Shown here one piece after another: positions 1 through 6,472 of a stretch of 20,121 bases of DNA (within the stretch, counting starts at the first letter, position 1; each line of letters starts with the position of its first letter). This stretch comes from Methanomethylophilus sp963631655 (GTDB taxonomy: Archaea > Thermoplasmatota > Thermoplasmata > Methanomassiliicoccales > Methanomethylophilaceae): positions 1 through 20,121 of the forward strand of contig CAVGRR010000026.1 in NCBI GenBank assembly GCA_963631655.1. Reading direction: 5' to 3'. The translations under genes and the position numbers were made by a program. Under the pieces are notes generated by a model. The model had not been told where the DNA came from. It did not search any database and saw only the letters and a program-made list of their open reading frames with translations.

Positions 1-120
1 GTCGATCTGCCTGTTGCTGAGCTCGGGGGCGCCCTCGGCCTCATTGGCCTTCTGGATAGCCTTGACTATCTTCATGCGGTCGAATTCTGCTTCTGTTCCA
101 TTCCGTTTTATGATCTTCAT
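1..120 (-). CDS. nrdD: Anaerobic ribonucleoside-triphosphate reductase, N-terminus (partial)
   Basis: Forty codons are visible from an ATG at 120; the gene runs off the left edge. The peptide begins MKIIKRNGTEAEFDRMKIVK and continues AIQKANEAEG, the usual opening of an ATP-cone domain. That domain is the allosteric nucleotide-binding module at the N-terminus of ribonucleotide reductases and a few regulators. The spacing and the KRNG..EFD..KI..AI.KAN pattern fit class III (anaerobic, glycyl-radical) NrdD, which makes deoxyribonucleotides without oxygen. Seen: ATP-cone pattern and start. Inferred: class III rather than class I/II, because the catalytic domain is outside the window. A TATA-like CTTTATAACC at about 152-161 would start an mRNA some ten bases before the ATG. 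NrdR also has an ATP cone, but not at its very N-terminus. Confidence 0.8.
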   Translation of the reverse strand, partial: MKIIKRNGTEAEFDRMKIVKAIQKANEAEGAPELSNRQID

Positions 121-151
121 AAGCCTCGCCTAATCCTATCGTTGTGTTGGT

Positions 152-161
152 TATAAAGCGT
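152..161 (-). promoter_or_regulatory. TATA box of the reductase gene
   Basis: Minus-strand CTTTATAACC lies about 35 bp before the ATG at 120, so transcription would begin near 129 with a very short leader. It is placed by pattern and spacing only. Confidence 0.45.
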
Positions 162-212
162 TGTAAAGTCGGAAGCTTAACTAAAAAACGGTCTGCCCGA
201 TCAGTTGGTTTT

Positions 213-235
213 CAGCTTCGGAACAGCTGTTTTTT
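213..235. terminator. Hairpin with T-run between the TadC-like gene and nrdD
   Basis: CAGCT (213-217) and AGCTG (225-229) form a 5-bp stem around a 7-base loop, followed on the plus strand by six T (230-235) and preceded by TTTT (209-212). It lies about 40-60 bp after the stop of the minus-strand membrane protein gene. The T-run is on the plus strand, so as a minus-strand terminator it is weak; in that direction it is flanked by A-runs. Confidence 0.3.
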
Positions 236-271
236 GGTCATGTTCAAACTTCATATTTTGTCGTTTTAACG

Positions 272-1702
272 TCATAATGTTACATTGAGCATAGCGAGGA
301 AGATCACGGTCGAAACGGGCACCAGTGACGCAAATCTTCTGGGAATGTCGCCTTTTGTGAACTGGGGGTTCAAAAATGACAGCAATATCGCGATAAGTCC
401 GCAGAGTTCCAGGAGATACACAGAAAGGATGAGATTGATGGATGTATCTGCCGTCATTCCTGCAATCTCTCTGATGGGTCCGAGGATGGAGACCGAAAGA
501 CCCAGCACCAGCGGGGCGAAGAAAGCGGCTGTTCCGAACATGGTGTCGGTCATGCTCTTGAGCTCGTTGCGGATGTTCCTGCGGGTCATGTCCTGGTCGC
601 GGATCTGCCTTCCGAGGTTCAGTGCGAGCCTGCCTCCTTCGGCGATGTTCTTCTGTGATGTGCGGTAGATGTTGATGAGGATGCGGTTCACGGAAGGGCT
701 GACGTCGTCGAACACTGCGGTGAGGGCCCCTTCGATGTCTCCTCTGCAGACGGAGAACTCGTTCTTGATCTTCTTGGAAAGTTCCTTCAGACCGTTCCTG
801 CTGTCGAGCAGATTCACAATGGCGATCTGGAACGGTTCGCCTGAAAGGAGTCTGTTTCCGAGATCGAATATGGCGTCCTTCAGCTGTGCCTCCATCTTCT
901 TTTTCTTCTTGTCGGTGGAGATGCTGTTTCCGGAAATTATCAGATAAATGATGCAGGCCGCCATGGCGGAGATGCCGATGGAGACGGAGATGTCCGAGGT
1001 CTTCTGATACAAAATGAACATAATGGGAACGGAGACCAGAAGTACCATACATTTGGGATCGAACGCCCTTTCGGTGCTGAGGGGGTTCTTCTCCTTGCTG
1101 GAAGAGATGATCATCAGCACGAAGCTGGGGATCAGGATGAGGGTTATCGCTCCCACACTTGTCATATCGAGGGAAGCGGAACCGAAGAGTCCGCTCATGT
1201 TCATCATCGGGAGGATGGACATCAGGATCAGGGGGACCATGATACCCAGTCCGAAGATTATCATACAGGGCGTGTTGAGCGAGGAGCAGAAGGTCTTTCC
1301 GGAATCCTTCAGTCCGTTGAGGGCTATCTCCGCAGCTTCCCTGAGGATCCTGGAACGTTCGGCGGGTTCTTTTGCGGTCTCCGCGGACATGACCATCCTG
1401 ACCGCCATAGCGTAAGTGGAGTTCTTTTCCGGAAGGGCGGAGATCTGCTTCGAAAGTGCGGTGCGGATATCAGGTTCGACGCGGGTGTCGGCGTCGTCGA
1501 CGATTGTCTTGAACATAATGCGGCTGATGCGGGGGCCGTTCTTGGCGATGGATCTCACCGCAGTGTCGAGGGATCCGCCGTTCTCCAGGACGGTGGTCAT
1601 ACGGCCTACGATATCGGGGGCCTCGTTCAGCATCTTGGGCGAGGCGAATAACTGCTTCCGTTGGGATTCCTTGAGGGAATCGTCTTTGGAGTGTGGTGTC
1701 AT
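272..1702 (-). CDS. Type II secretion system F family (TadC/FlaJ-like) membrane protein
   Basis: The protein is about 476 aa with the two-module architecture of archaeal TadC/FlaJ platform proteins. A cytoplasmic helical T2SSF domain comes first (about residues 25-145, with the LENGGSLDTAVRSIA pattern). A block of hydrophobic segments follows (about 150-265). A second T2SSF domain with a Lys-rich lead-in (KKKKKMEAQLKDAIFDLGNRL) ends in another set of helices. In this family the protein anchors a pilus or secretion apparatus in the membrane and is driven by a TadA/VirB11-type ATPase, usually encoded next door. No ATPase or pilin is seen here, so its machine is unknown. I chose the ATG at 1702 because TCTTAAAC (1724-1731) sits about 26 bp upstream, as expected for a leaderless mRNA. 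A GTG at 1741 would add 13 residues but has no ribosome site. Confidence 0.8.
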   Translation of the reverse strand: MTPHSKDDSLKESQRKQLFASPKMLNEAPDIVGRMTTVLENGGSLDTAVRSIAKNGPRISRIMFKTIVDDADTRVEPDIRTALSKQISALPEKNSTYAMAVRMVMSAETAKEPAERSRILREAAEIALNGLKDSGKTFCSSLNTPCMIIFGLGIMVPLILMSILPMMNMSGLFGSASLDMTSVGAITLILIPSFVLMIISSSKEKNPLSTERAFDPKCMVLLVSVPIMFILYQKTSDISVSIGISAMAACIIYLIISGNSISTDKKKKKMEAQLKDAIFDLGNRLLSGEPFQIAIVNLLDSRNGLKELSKKIKNEFSVCRGDIEGALTAVFDDVSPSVNRILINIYRTSQKNIAEGGRLALNLGRQIRDQDMTRRNIRNELKSMTDTMFGTAAFFAPLVLGLSVSILGPIREIAGMTADTSINLILSVYLLELCGLIAILLSFLNPQFTKGDIPRRFASLVPVSTVIFLAMLNVTL

Positions 1703-1723
1703 AATGATGTCTAGAATCAATTG

Positions 1724-1731
1724 GTTTAAGA
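1724..1731 (-). promoter_or_regulatory. TATA box giving a leaderless mRNA for the TadC-like gene
   Basis: Minus-strand TCTTAAAC is centred about 25 bp before the ATG at 1702. No Shine-Dalgarno sequence precedes that ATG. Together these argue for leaderless transcription and against the GTG at 1741, which would lie upstream of the TATA box. Confidence 0.4.
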
Positions 1732-1783
1732 GGGGGCCCACTGCAGTTAGCGGTGTTTGGGGTTTTCAGTTTTGAAGGGAGGA

Positions 1784-1804
1784 CGCACTTTCTTTCGAAG
1801 TGTG
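1784..1804. repeat. Short hairpin, CGCACTT / AAGTGTG
   Basis: A 7-bp stem with one G-U pair and a 7-base loop lies between rpoK and the TadC-like gene. It has no T-run of its own. It could be a 3' structure of the rpoK transcript or part of the next gene's upstream region. Function unknown. Confidence 0.3.
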
Positions 1805-1851
1805 CATTTGCGATCGGGCGAACAATCCTTCAGAAAATCTAGAAAAAAATC

Positions 1852-1870
1852 AAAAGACCCAGACAGGTAA
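1852..1870 (-). terminator. Recurrent 3' motif (TCTGGGTCTTTT) downstream of rpoK
   Basis: Read on the minus strand, TTACCTGTCTGGGTCTTTT is followed by GATTTTTTTC, about 90 bp after the rpoK stop. The same core TCTGGGTCTTT recurs downstream of two other minus-strand genes in this window (12704-12721 and 19739-19777). T-rich ends and a consistent 3' position suggest transcript termination or a 3' processing signal. Confidence 0.4.
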
Positions 1871-1955
1871 AATGAACTCAAAATCAGAGTGGAATCAGAG
1901 TCCGAAAGAAATAGAAAAGATCCGGGTTTTTACCGGCCCGGCCGGTATTGAAGTT

Positions 1956-2132
1956 TCACTCGTGGCTGACGGAGATCGGAATGACTTCCGCGTCGAATTC
2001 CGCAAGTGCAACATTGATTGGGTCGATGAGTCCCGCAACGTCTTCGACGTAGACCGGGGCACCGCAAGAGATCTGAATGGCCCTTGCGCCGACGATCCTT
2101 GCTTTTTCAAATCTGGTGTATTTTGCTGCCAT
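1956..2132 (-). CDS. rpoK: DNA-directed RNA polymerase subunit K (Rpo6)
   Basis: A 58-residue protein beginning MAAKYTRFEKARIVGARAIQ and continuing through a GAPVYVEDVAGLIDPINVAL stretch to IPISV near the end. This is the archaeal Rpo6/RpoK signature: K(Y/L)TRFEKARI(V/I)GARA(L)QI, then GAP, then DP(I)..A..E. It is the counterpart of eukaryotic Rpb6 and bacterial omega, which clamps the large polymerase subunit and helps assembly. The length matches the short archaeal form. The start is fixed by AAGGTG about 8 bases before the ATG and by the family's N-terminus. It stands alone here; the surrounding minus-strand genes appear to have their own promoters. It is the clearest domain-level proof that the DNA is archaeal. 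Confidence 0.95.
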   Translation of the reverse strand: MAAKYTRFEKARIVGARAIQISCGAPVYVEDVAGLIDPINVALAEFDAEVIPISVSHE

Positions 2133-2168
2133 TTGAACACCTTACTCTTCTCGTATATTTTCACCCTG

Positions 2169-2198
2169 TATTTAAAATGACGTATACTACATATGTAG
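2169..2198 (-). promoter_or_regulatory. rpoK promoter: TATA box and adjacent 12-bp palindrome
   Basis: Minus-strand TTTTAAATA (2169-2177) is centred about 41 bp before the rpoK ATG. Ten bases further upstream is the perfect palindrome CTACATATGTAG (2187-2198), where the TFB recognition element ends and activators usually sit. The TATA call is firm by pattern; an operator role for the palindrome is inference. Confidence 0.5.
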
Positions 2199-2249
2199 AA
2201 ATATTACATTAGTCCAATAGCCAGTTAATAAATCCATAACAAACTACTG

Positions 2250-2257
2250 TTTATATA
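2250..2257 (+). promoter_or_regulatory. TATA box of a candidate small RNA
   Basis: TTTATATA on the plus strand is centred at about 2253.5, which predicts transcription from about 2280. A strong hairpin begins exactly there (2281) and no open frame follows. The box points away from rpoK, so the two promoters would be divergent. Confidence 0.4.
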
Positions 2258-2280
2258 GTATGAATCAGTTTAAAGATTTG

Positions 2281-2365
2281 CATTTCAACAGGATCCCACT
2301 CCTTGGAATGAGCGCGGCCCGTATCCATCCTACATCCTATCCTTCATCACGGGTCGCAACTTTTA
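2281..2365 (+). ncRNA. Candidate structured small RNA
   Basis: Three signals line up in a 267-bp gap without a gene. (1) A TATA box at 2250-2257 predicts a start near 2280. (2) A hairpin begins at 2281: CATTTCAA (2281-2288) pairs with TTGGAATG (2303-2310), with an inner GGA/TCC pair beyond a 2-base bulge. A second, 9-bp stem follows, GCGGCCCGT (2314-2322) with ACGGGTCGC (2349-2357). It holds a 26-base pyrimidine-rich loop full of ATCC steps. (3) A short T-run follows (2361-2364). A C/T-rich open loop is what antisense small RNAs use to pair with purine-rich ribosome sites. No Rfam family was recognised. It could instead be an extended 3' structure of the gene ending at 2400. Confidence 0.35.
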
Positions 2366-2372
2366 AAATAAG

Positions 2373-2391
2373 TCGAGGGCGGGGCCCTCGA
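2373..2391 (-). terminator. Terminator hairpin after the TerB/split-barrel gene
   Basis: TCGAGGGC and GCCCTCGA form an 8-bp GC-rich stem with a 3-base loop, starting 8 bp past the stop codon at 2400. T-rich sequence follows on the minus strand (CTTATTTTAAAAG). It is nearly symmetric and could also stop plus-strand transcription from the candidate small RNA. Confidence 0.65.
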
Positions 2392-2399
2392 AAATAGTT

Positions 2400-3272
2400 T
2401 CAGAAGAGTGTCTCTTTCGAGTTGTCGACGTAGACGTACTCGGCGCTGCCTTCTTCAAGAGTGAAGAATGCGAGTTTGGCGCCCATGTTCTTGTACATCT
2501 GAACGACCTGAGGCATAACTGCAGCTGCCGCCTCCATGAACCTGTCGTCCTCGTAGAAGACGGCCTTTCCGTCCCAGCGGAGGAATTTCTCCCCCTTGTA
2601 TGCGAGGATCTCGCAGTTGGGGTAGGCGATGAGCTGCTTGTACACTTCTTTGAAGGTTCCGACGGCGAAGAAGATCTTTCCGTCGATCATGGCCCTGAAT
2701 CCGAGGACCCTCATCTTGGGCTGTCCTCCGCAGACTGTGGCGAGGGTGAAGGTTCCGGCCTCTCCGAGGAATTCGTTGATCTCCTCCATGGGGTCGTATC
2801 CGAAGTTGTCGTCGACGAGCTGGTGGATCCAGTTCTTCTCGGAGTCGGTGATCTCTCCGTCGATGGCGCAGATCAGGAGGGTGAGGTTGACGATGGCGTT
2901 CTTCAGGTCGTCGGAGATGAGTCCGATGAGGTCCGCCATGAGGTCGACGGCGTTCTTGTAGGTGGCGGGGTCGTCGAGTCCTGCGTCCTTGAAGATCTTG
3001 ACAGCATCCTCGTAGGTGGTGTCGCATTTTGCGATGGAGTCGAAGAATGGCTTGGTCAGAAGGTATTCTTCTTCGGACAGTTTTCCGTCGGCACCGACGG
3101 CGGCGAGGACGAAATCGAGGTAGATCGATACGAAGTCGAGGTCGGAATCATCGGAGTCGGTGATCTCCTTGAGGGCAGGGAGGATGGCCTTGGTGAGCTC
3201 CTCGATGTGTTTTGCTTTGATCTCCATAGGGAGAGCGTTCACTCTGTCGCAGTATTCGTTGAATTGGGACAT
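2400..3272 (-). CDS. TerB-like domain fused to an FMN-binding split-barrel domain
   Basis: A 290-aa acidic protein with two recognisable parts. Residues about 45-155 are helical and carry two similar acidic motifs, GADGKLSEEE (60-69) and AIDGEITDSE (136-145). This is the pattern of TerB-like domains, which are linked to tellurite and other stress responses and bind metal. Residues about 168-285 (FTLATVCGGQPKMRVLGFRA, DGKIFFAVGTFKEVYKQL, NCEILAY) match the pyridoxamine-5'-phosphate-oxidase-like split barrel that binds FMN or related flavins. No signal peptide or membrane segment is seen, so it is probably cytoplasmic. The start is supported by TTAATTAA (3294-3301) about 25 bp upstream, implying a leaderless mRNA. 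A role in flavin-dependent redox or metal stress is inference. The domain pairing is uncommon in my knowledge. Confidence 0.8.
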   Translation of the reverse strand: MSQFNEYCDRVNALPMEIKAKHIEELTKAILPALKEITDSDDSDLDFVSIYLDFVLAAVGADGKLSEEEYLLTKPFFDSIAKCDTTYEDAVKIFKDAGLDDPATYKNAVDLMADLIGLISDDLKNAIVNLTLLICAIDGEITDSEKNWIHQLVDDNFGYDPMEEINEFLGEAGTFTLATVCGGQPKMRVLGFRAMIDGKIFFAVGTFKEVYKQLIAYPNCEILAYKGEKFLRWDGKAVFYEDDRFMEAAAAVMPQVVQMYKNMGAKLAFFTLEEGSAEYVYVDNSKETLF

Positions 3273-3293
3273 AGTTCCGAATTAAGACAGCCC

Positions 3294-3301
3294 TTAATTA
3301 A
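3294..3301 (-). promoter_or_regulatory. TATA box of the TerB/split-barrel gene
   Basis: TTAATTAA is centred 25-26 bp before the ATG at 3272, and no ribosome site lies between them. This is the spacing of a leaderless archaeal transcript. Confidence 0.5.
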
Positions 3302-3333
3302 TGATTCCGAAAGAGCAGGATCCGCGATGTGAG

Positions 3334-3702
3334 TCATTTGGTGCAGATGGTCACGTTATGCTGGTAATCGAACATCTTCATAGTTCTGTTAAGCATGTTG
3401 ACCGAAACGGAAAGCACCATCTCCCTGTCGACGGTGATCTCAGCGGAGAGTTCACCCAGGGCCTCGGGATAGGATGTCACGGAAACGGTGTGTTTTCCTT
3501 CCGGAAGTTCCACGGAAACGGAACCCAGAGGTTCGACGGTGTACTGTTTTCCGTCGAAGGTCACATACCATCCGCCGGATTCTGCCTTGAAGTACTGGGG
3601 GCACCTGAAGGTGACCTTGTAGGTCGCCGCAGGTTCTGCCGGGGCCACAGGGGTCTCGGTCTCTTTCTTGTCCTTGGATTTGAAGCGTGAGAACAGTCCC
3701 AT
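3334..3702 (-). CDS. Small hypothetical protein, beta-rich with a charged N-terminus
   Basis: I do not recognise a family. The 122-aa protein opens with MGLFSRFKSKDKKETE, a basic and then acidic linker, and then a Pro/Ala stretch. The rest alternates hydrophobic and polar residues like a small beta-sandwich (YKVTFRCPQYFKAESGGWYV, EGKHTVSVTSYP, EITVDREMVLSVSVN). There is no signal peptide or membrane helix. The layout suggests a soluble beta domain (residues about 28-115) tethered by a flexible head. The start is well supported: AAAGGTGA lies 7 bases before the ATG. Its TATA box (TTATAAAT on the minus strand, about 3793-3800) sits back-to-back with the nitroreductase promoter, giving a leader of roughly 65 bases. 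Confidence 0.7.
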   Translation of the reverse strand: MGLFSRFKSKDKKETETPVAPAEPAATYKVTFRCPQYFKAESGGWYVTFDGKQYTVEPLGSVSVELPEGKHTVSVTSYPEALGELSAEITVDREMVLSVSVNMLNRTMKMFDYQHNVTICTK

Positions 3703-3790
3703 TTTTTGTCACCTTTTGTTGTTTTTCAAGCGTTTTCGAAAGCGGAAGTCCCGGTATACACAGGGTTTCCGAATTCATATCCGAGCGTAG

Positions 3791-3830
3791 GGATTTATAA
3801 CTGATGTCCGGAGACCAGGGATTTATTATC
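3791..3830. promoter_or_regulatory. Divergent promoters: small hypothetical gene (-) and nitroreductase (+)
   Basis: The repeated word GGGATTTAT appears at both ends of a 40-bp stretch. The minus-oriented TATA (TTATAAAT, about 3793-3800) serves the 3702 gene. The plus-oriented TATA (ATTTATTA, 3821-3828) serves the nitroreductase, whose ATG at 3863 is preceded by AAGGTAA. The overlap means the two genes could be regulated together. Confidence 0.5.
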
Positions 3831-3862
3831 ATCGAGTCATTCCTGAACCTCAAGGTAAGACC

Positions 3863-4390
3863 ATGAACGACGTTATGGATGTTCTGAAGACCCGCCGTAG
3901 CATACGCAAATTCAAATCCCGCCTGCCGGAACGCAGAGTCATCGAGTCTGTCATCGAGGCCGGACTGTATGCCCCCTGTGCAATGGGAAAACAGTACACC
4001 AAGGTCATCGCCATCACGGATAAGAGTGTCCGTGACACTGTTGCCGATCTCAACAGGCAGATCGGCGGCTGGCCCGAGGGGATGGACCCCTTCTACGGTG
4101 CTCCTGTCATTCTTCTGGTCATCGCCCGCAAGGACTGGCCGCAGCGCGTCTACGACGGTTCGCTTGTCCTCGGTAACATGATGAACGCCGCCCATGCCCT
4201 CGGACTAGGAAGCTGCTGGATCCACCGCGCCAAAGAGGAACTCGAGATGGACTACTTCAAGAAGCTTCTTGCTGACCGGGGTATCGAAGGCGAGTGGGAA
4301 GGCATCGGGCATCTCGCTCTCGGAGAGGTCGACGGAAACTATCCCGATGCCCGTGCCCGCGATGCGGACCGCGTGTATTTCATCGAATGA
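3863..4390 (+). CDS. Nitroreductase family protein
   Basis: A 175-aa protein, about the normal size for a compact nitroreductase. It opens with MNDVMDVLKTRRSIRKF, the family's FMN-phosphate-binding RRSxRxF motif, and continues with EAGLYAPCAMGKQY, where most members have a (A/Y)APS.x.NxQ flavin-contact loop. Mid-protein it has GSLVLGNMMNAAHALGLGSCWI, the family's dimer helix and flavin loop. Near the end is GIGHLALGEVDG, the usual (I)xxG(Y)P.G... position. These enzymes use NAD(P)H and FMN to reduce nitro groups, quinones, flavins or similar acceptors; the substrate cannot be told from sequence. APC replaces the usual APS/APT. Another flavin protein lies on the minus strand nearby (2400-3272), and a second at 6473-7051. 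It has its own promoter and is probably read with the downstream transporter (62-bp gap). Confidence 0.85.
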   Translation: MNDVMDVLKTRRSIRKFKSRLPERRVIESVIEAGLYAPCAMGKQYTKVIAITDKSVRDTVADLNRQIGGWPEGMDPFYGAPVILLVIARKDWPQRVYDGSLVLGNMMNAAHALGLGSCWIHRAKEELEMDYFKKLLADRGIEGEWEGIGHLALGEVDGNYPDARARDADRVYFIE

Positions 4391-4452
4391 CCCAGACGAT
4401 ATATCATAGGTCTTTCCGATACCATTCATAACTGATACAGGGCCCTGACCAG

Positions 4453-5364
4453 ATGCAGATTTCCTCCGTTTCGAAAGCATATGCCGCAATCATAACCTCG
4501 TCCACGGTGTTCGGATTCATCGGGATCTTCACCCGCAGGCTTTCCGCCGCCGGATTCGGGGCGATGGAGACATCCTTCATCAGGATGTTCATCGCCGTGG
4601 TCATTCTGCTCATAATCGTGTTGGCTTTCGACAGGGGAGATCTCAGAATACGGAAAAAGGACATCTGGGTCTTTGTGTTCTTCGGCATTTTCAAGTTGCT
4701 CTCGGACTACTTCCTGTTCGAGGCCCAGGTCCGTATCAACATTTCTCTTTCGACAGTTCTTCAGCTTACCGCTCCTTATTGGGTGCTGCTGTTCTCGGTC
4801 ATCCTGTTCGGTGAGGCGGTCACCCGCAGAAAGATCGTCGCGATACTCATGGCCTTTTCCGGATGCATATTCGCCACCGGCGTGCTCGAAAAGGGCATAT
4901 CCTTCGATACGCTCGGGGTCTGTTTCGGTCTTCTCGCCGGCATTGCATTTGCAGTATACACGATAGGCAACAAGGTCATCATAGACCGCGGATACGGCCC
5001 GATCACCGCTTTGGTCTACGTTCTCCTGTTCGCGACCGTCTGCTGCGTGCCATTTGTCGATTTCGGTCACATGGTCGGCAACATCGACTCTTCCTCTGTG
5101 ATCGGCGATGTATTGGTGATGAGTCTGGTCATGACCCTTCTCCCGTACTATTTCCAGACCTATTCGACGAAGTATCTGTCCCCCGTGAAGATCATCCTCA
5201 TCGCTCTGCTTGAAGTGTTCGTGGCCACCCTTGTCGGTCTGTTCTATTATCACGAATCGCTGACACCGCTCAACTTCCTGGGTCTTGTACTCATACCTTT
5301 GTCTATCATCGTCATGAACGTCAATATCCGTCAGATACAGCTGGAACGCAGGGCCCTGAAATGA
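4453..5364 (+). CDS. EamA-family (drug/metabolite) transporter, copy 1
   Basis: A 303-aa integral membrane protein with about ten hydrophobic helices in two similar halves. This is the DMT/EamA fold of small-molecule exporters or importers (amino acids, metabolites, drugs). Family landmarks: FGFIGIFTRRLSAAG in the first half, the APYWVLLFSVILFGE step closing the first EamA repeat, and LLPYYFQTYSTKYLSP with ALLEVFVATLVGL in the second repeat. The ATG at 4453 is the natural start, since hydrophobic sequence begins within ten residues; no strong ribosome site is seen. A TATA-like ATATATCA lies near 4400. It resembles the next gene over its whole length. The substrate is unknown. Confidence 0.85.
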   Translation: MQISSVSKAYAAIITSSTVFGFIGIFTRRLSAAGFGAMETSFIRMFIAVVILLIIVLAFDRGDLRIRKKDIWVFVFFGIFKLLSDYFLFEAQVRINISLSTVLQLTAPYWVLLFSVILFGEAVTRRKIVAILMAFSGCIFATGVLEKGISFDTLGVCFGLLAGIAFAVYTIGNKVIIDRGYGPITALVYVLLFATVCCVPFVDFGHMVGNIDSSSVIGDVLVMSLVMTLLPYYFQTYSTKYLSPVKIILIALLEVFVATLVGLFYYHESLTPLNFLGLVLIPLSIIVMNVNIRQIQLERRALK

Positions 5365-5550
5365 GCCCTTCACGTTCACGGTGATTCCTAAAGGATCCGT
5401 TTGATTTTCGTGACCAGTGGTTTCTTATCCAGGGTCGGATTATGGACCTTAACACGAGTATATGAGACGGGGCGGCAACTGATTATCCGACGGGATATCA
5501 TATAACCGATCGTTCCTGCCGACGACCCGCGTATCTCAAGAAGTGGTTTA
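5365..5550 (+). promoter_or_regulatory. Gap between the two transporters, with a promoter for copy 2
   Basis: This 186-bp gap has no open frame. The only clear signal is TCATATAAC at about 5498-5506, a TATA-like box that would start an mRNA near 5530, about 20 bases before the second transporter's ATG. A separate promoter suggests the duplicates can be expressed independently. Confidence 0.35.
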
Positions 5551-6465
5551 ATGCAGCAACGCCCGGCATCGAAAGCATACCTTGCAATGATCATAAGTGC
5601 CGTCGGCTGGGGATTCATGGGTATCTTCACCCGCAGACTGTCGGATGAAGGTTTCAGTGCGATGGATGTTTCTTTCCTCCGCATGCTGACCAGTGTTGTG
5701 ATCCTCCTTGCTGCTATGGCTATCCTCGACCGGGACGGGCTGAAGATACGGAAAAAGGACCTCTGGCTCTTTGTGTTCTTCGGTGTCTTCAAGATGCTGT
5801 CCGACTATTTCCTGTTCGCTGCGCAGATCCGTATCCAATTATCGCTTTCTACGGTCCTGCAGCTGCTCGTACCCTACTGGGTCATGCTTCTTTCCTACAT
5901 CGCCTTCCGCGAGAAGGTCACCCGCAGGAATCTCGTAGGGGCTTTGGTGGCGTTCATAGGAGTTGTTCTGGCCACCGGCATTCTCGAACAGGGACTGACT
6001 TTGGACGTCTACGGAGTGATATTCGGTATACTTTCCGGTTTCACTTTTGCATTCTATGCCATCGGAAACAAGGTGCTACTCGAACGCGGATATCAGCCGC
6101 TCACCGCTTTGGCATACATCCTTCTGTTTGCGACCGTGTTCTGTATCCCCTTCGTGGATCTGGGACAGGTCTTCGTAAAGATCGACTGTTCGGCCGTTGT
6201 GAAGGATATTATTTTCATCGGTCCGCTGCTGACCCTCATTCCGTATTACCTGCAGACCTATTCCACCAAGATCCTGTCCCCCACCACGGTCATGCTGATC
6301 GCACTGCTCGAAGTGTTCGTGGCCACCCAGGTCGGTTACCTCTACTTCCACGAGACCCTGACCAATCTCATGCTGTTGGGTCTCATATTGATCCCGCTGT
6401 CCATCCTCTTCATGAGCGTCAATATCCGCAAGGTAGTGAACAGATTCACCGAACTGATAAAATAA
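5551..6465 (+). CDS. EamA-family (drug/metabolite) transporter, copy 2
   Basis: A 304-aa protein that aligns end to end with copy 1 without large gaps, about half identical by eye. The most conserved blocks are the first helix (GIFTRRLS), the charged loop IRKKD, the LSDYFLF helix, LSTVLQL, and LIPYYLQTYSTKILSP with ALLEVFVAT. There are again two five-helix EamA repeats, so it is predicted to lie in the cytoplasmic membrane. This is a tandem gene duplication old enough to diverge in the pore-lining segments, so the two may carry different substrates. It ends only 7 bp from the convergent flavodoxin-like gene. The substrate cannot be inferred. Confidence 0.85.
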   Translation: MQQRPASKAYLAMIISAVGWGFMGIFTRRLSDEGFSAMDVSFLRMLTSVVILLAAMAILDRDGLKIRKKDLWLFVFFGVFKMLSDYFLFAAQIRIQLSLSTVLQLLVPYWVMLLSYIAFREKVTRRNLVGALVAFIGVVLATGILEQGLTLDVYGVIFGILSGFTFAFYAIGNKVLLERGYQPLTALAYILLFATVFCIPFVDLGQVFVKIDCSAVVKDIIFIGPLLTLIPYYLQTYSTKILSPTTVMLIALLEVFVATQVGYLYFHETLTNLMLLGLILIPLSILFMSVNIRKVVNRFTELIK

Positions 6466-6472
6466 GACGTTT

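Noticed and set aside
1800..2180. A 126-codon plus-strand open frame overlapping rpoK
   Set aside because: It lies antisense to the unmistakable rpoK sequence and has no recognisable protein features.
2266..2351. Box C/D guide RNA on the minus strand (GTGATGA ... CTGA)
   Set aside because: The boxes are about 80 bases apart, with no terminal stem and no internal C'/D' boxes; archaeal guides are usually 50-60 bases. The plus-strand structured RNA fits better.
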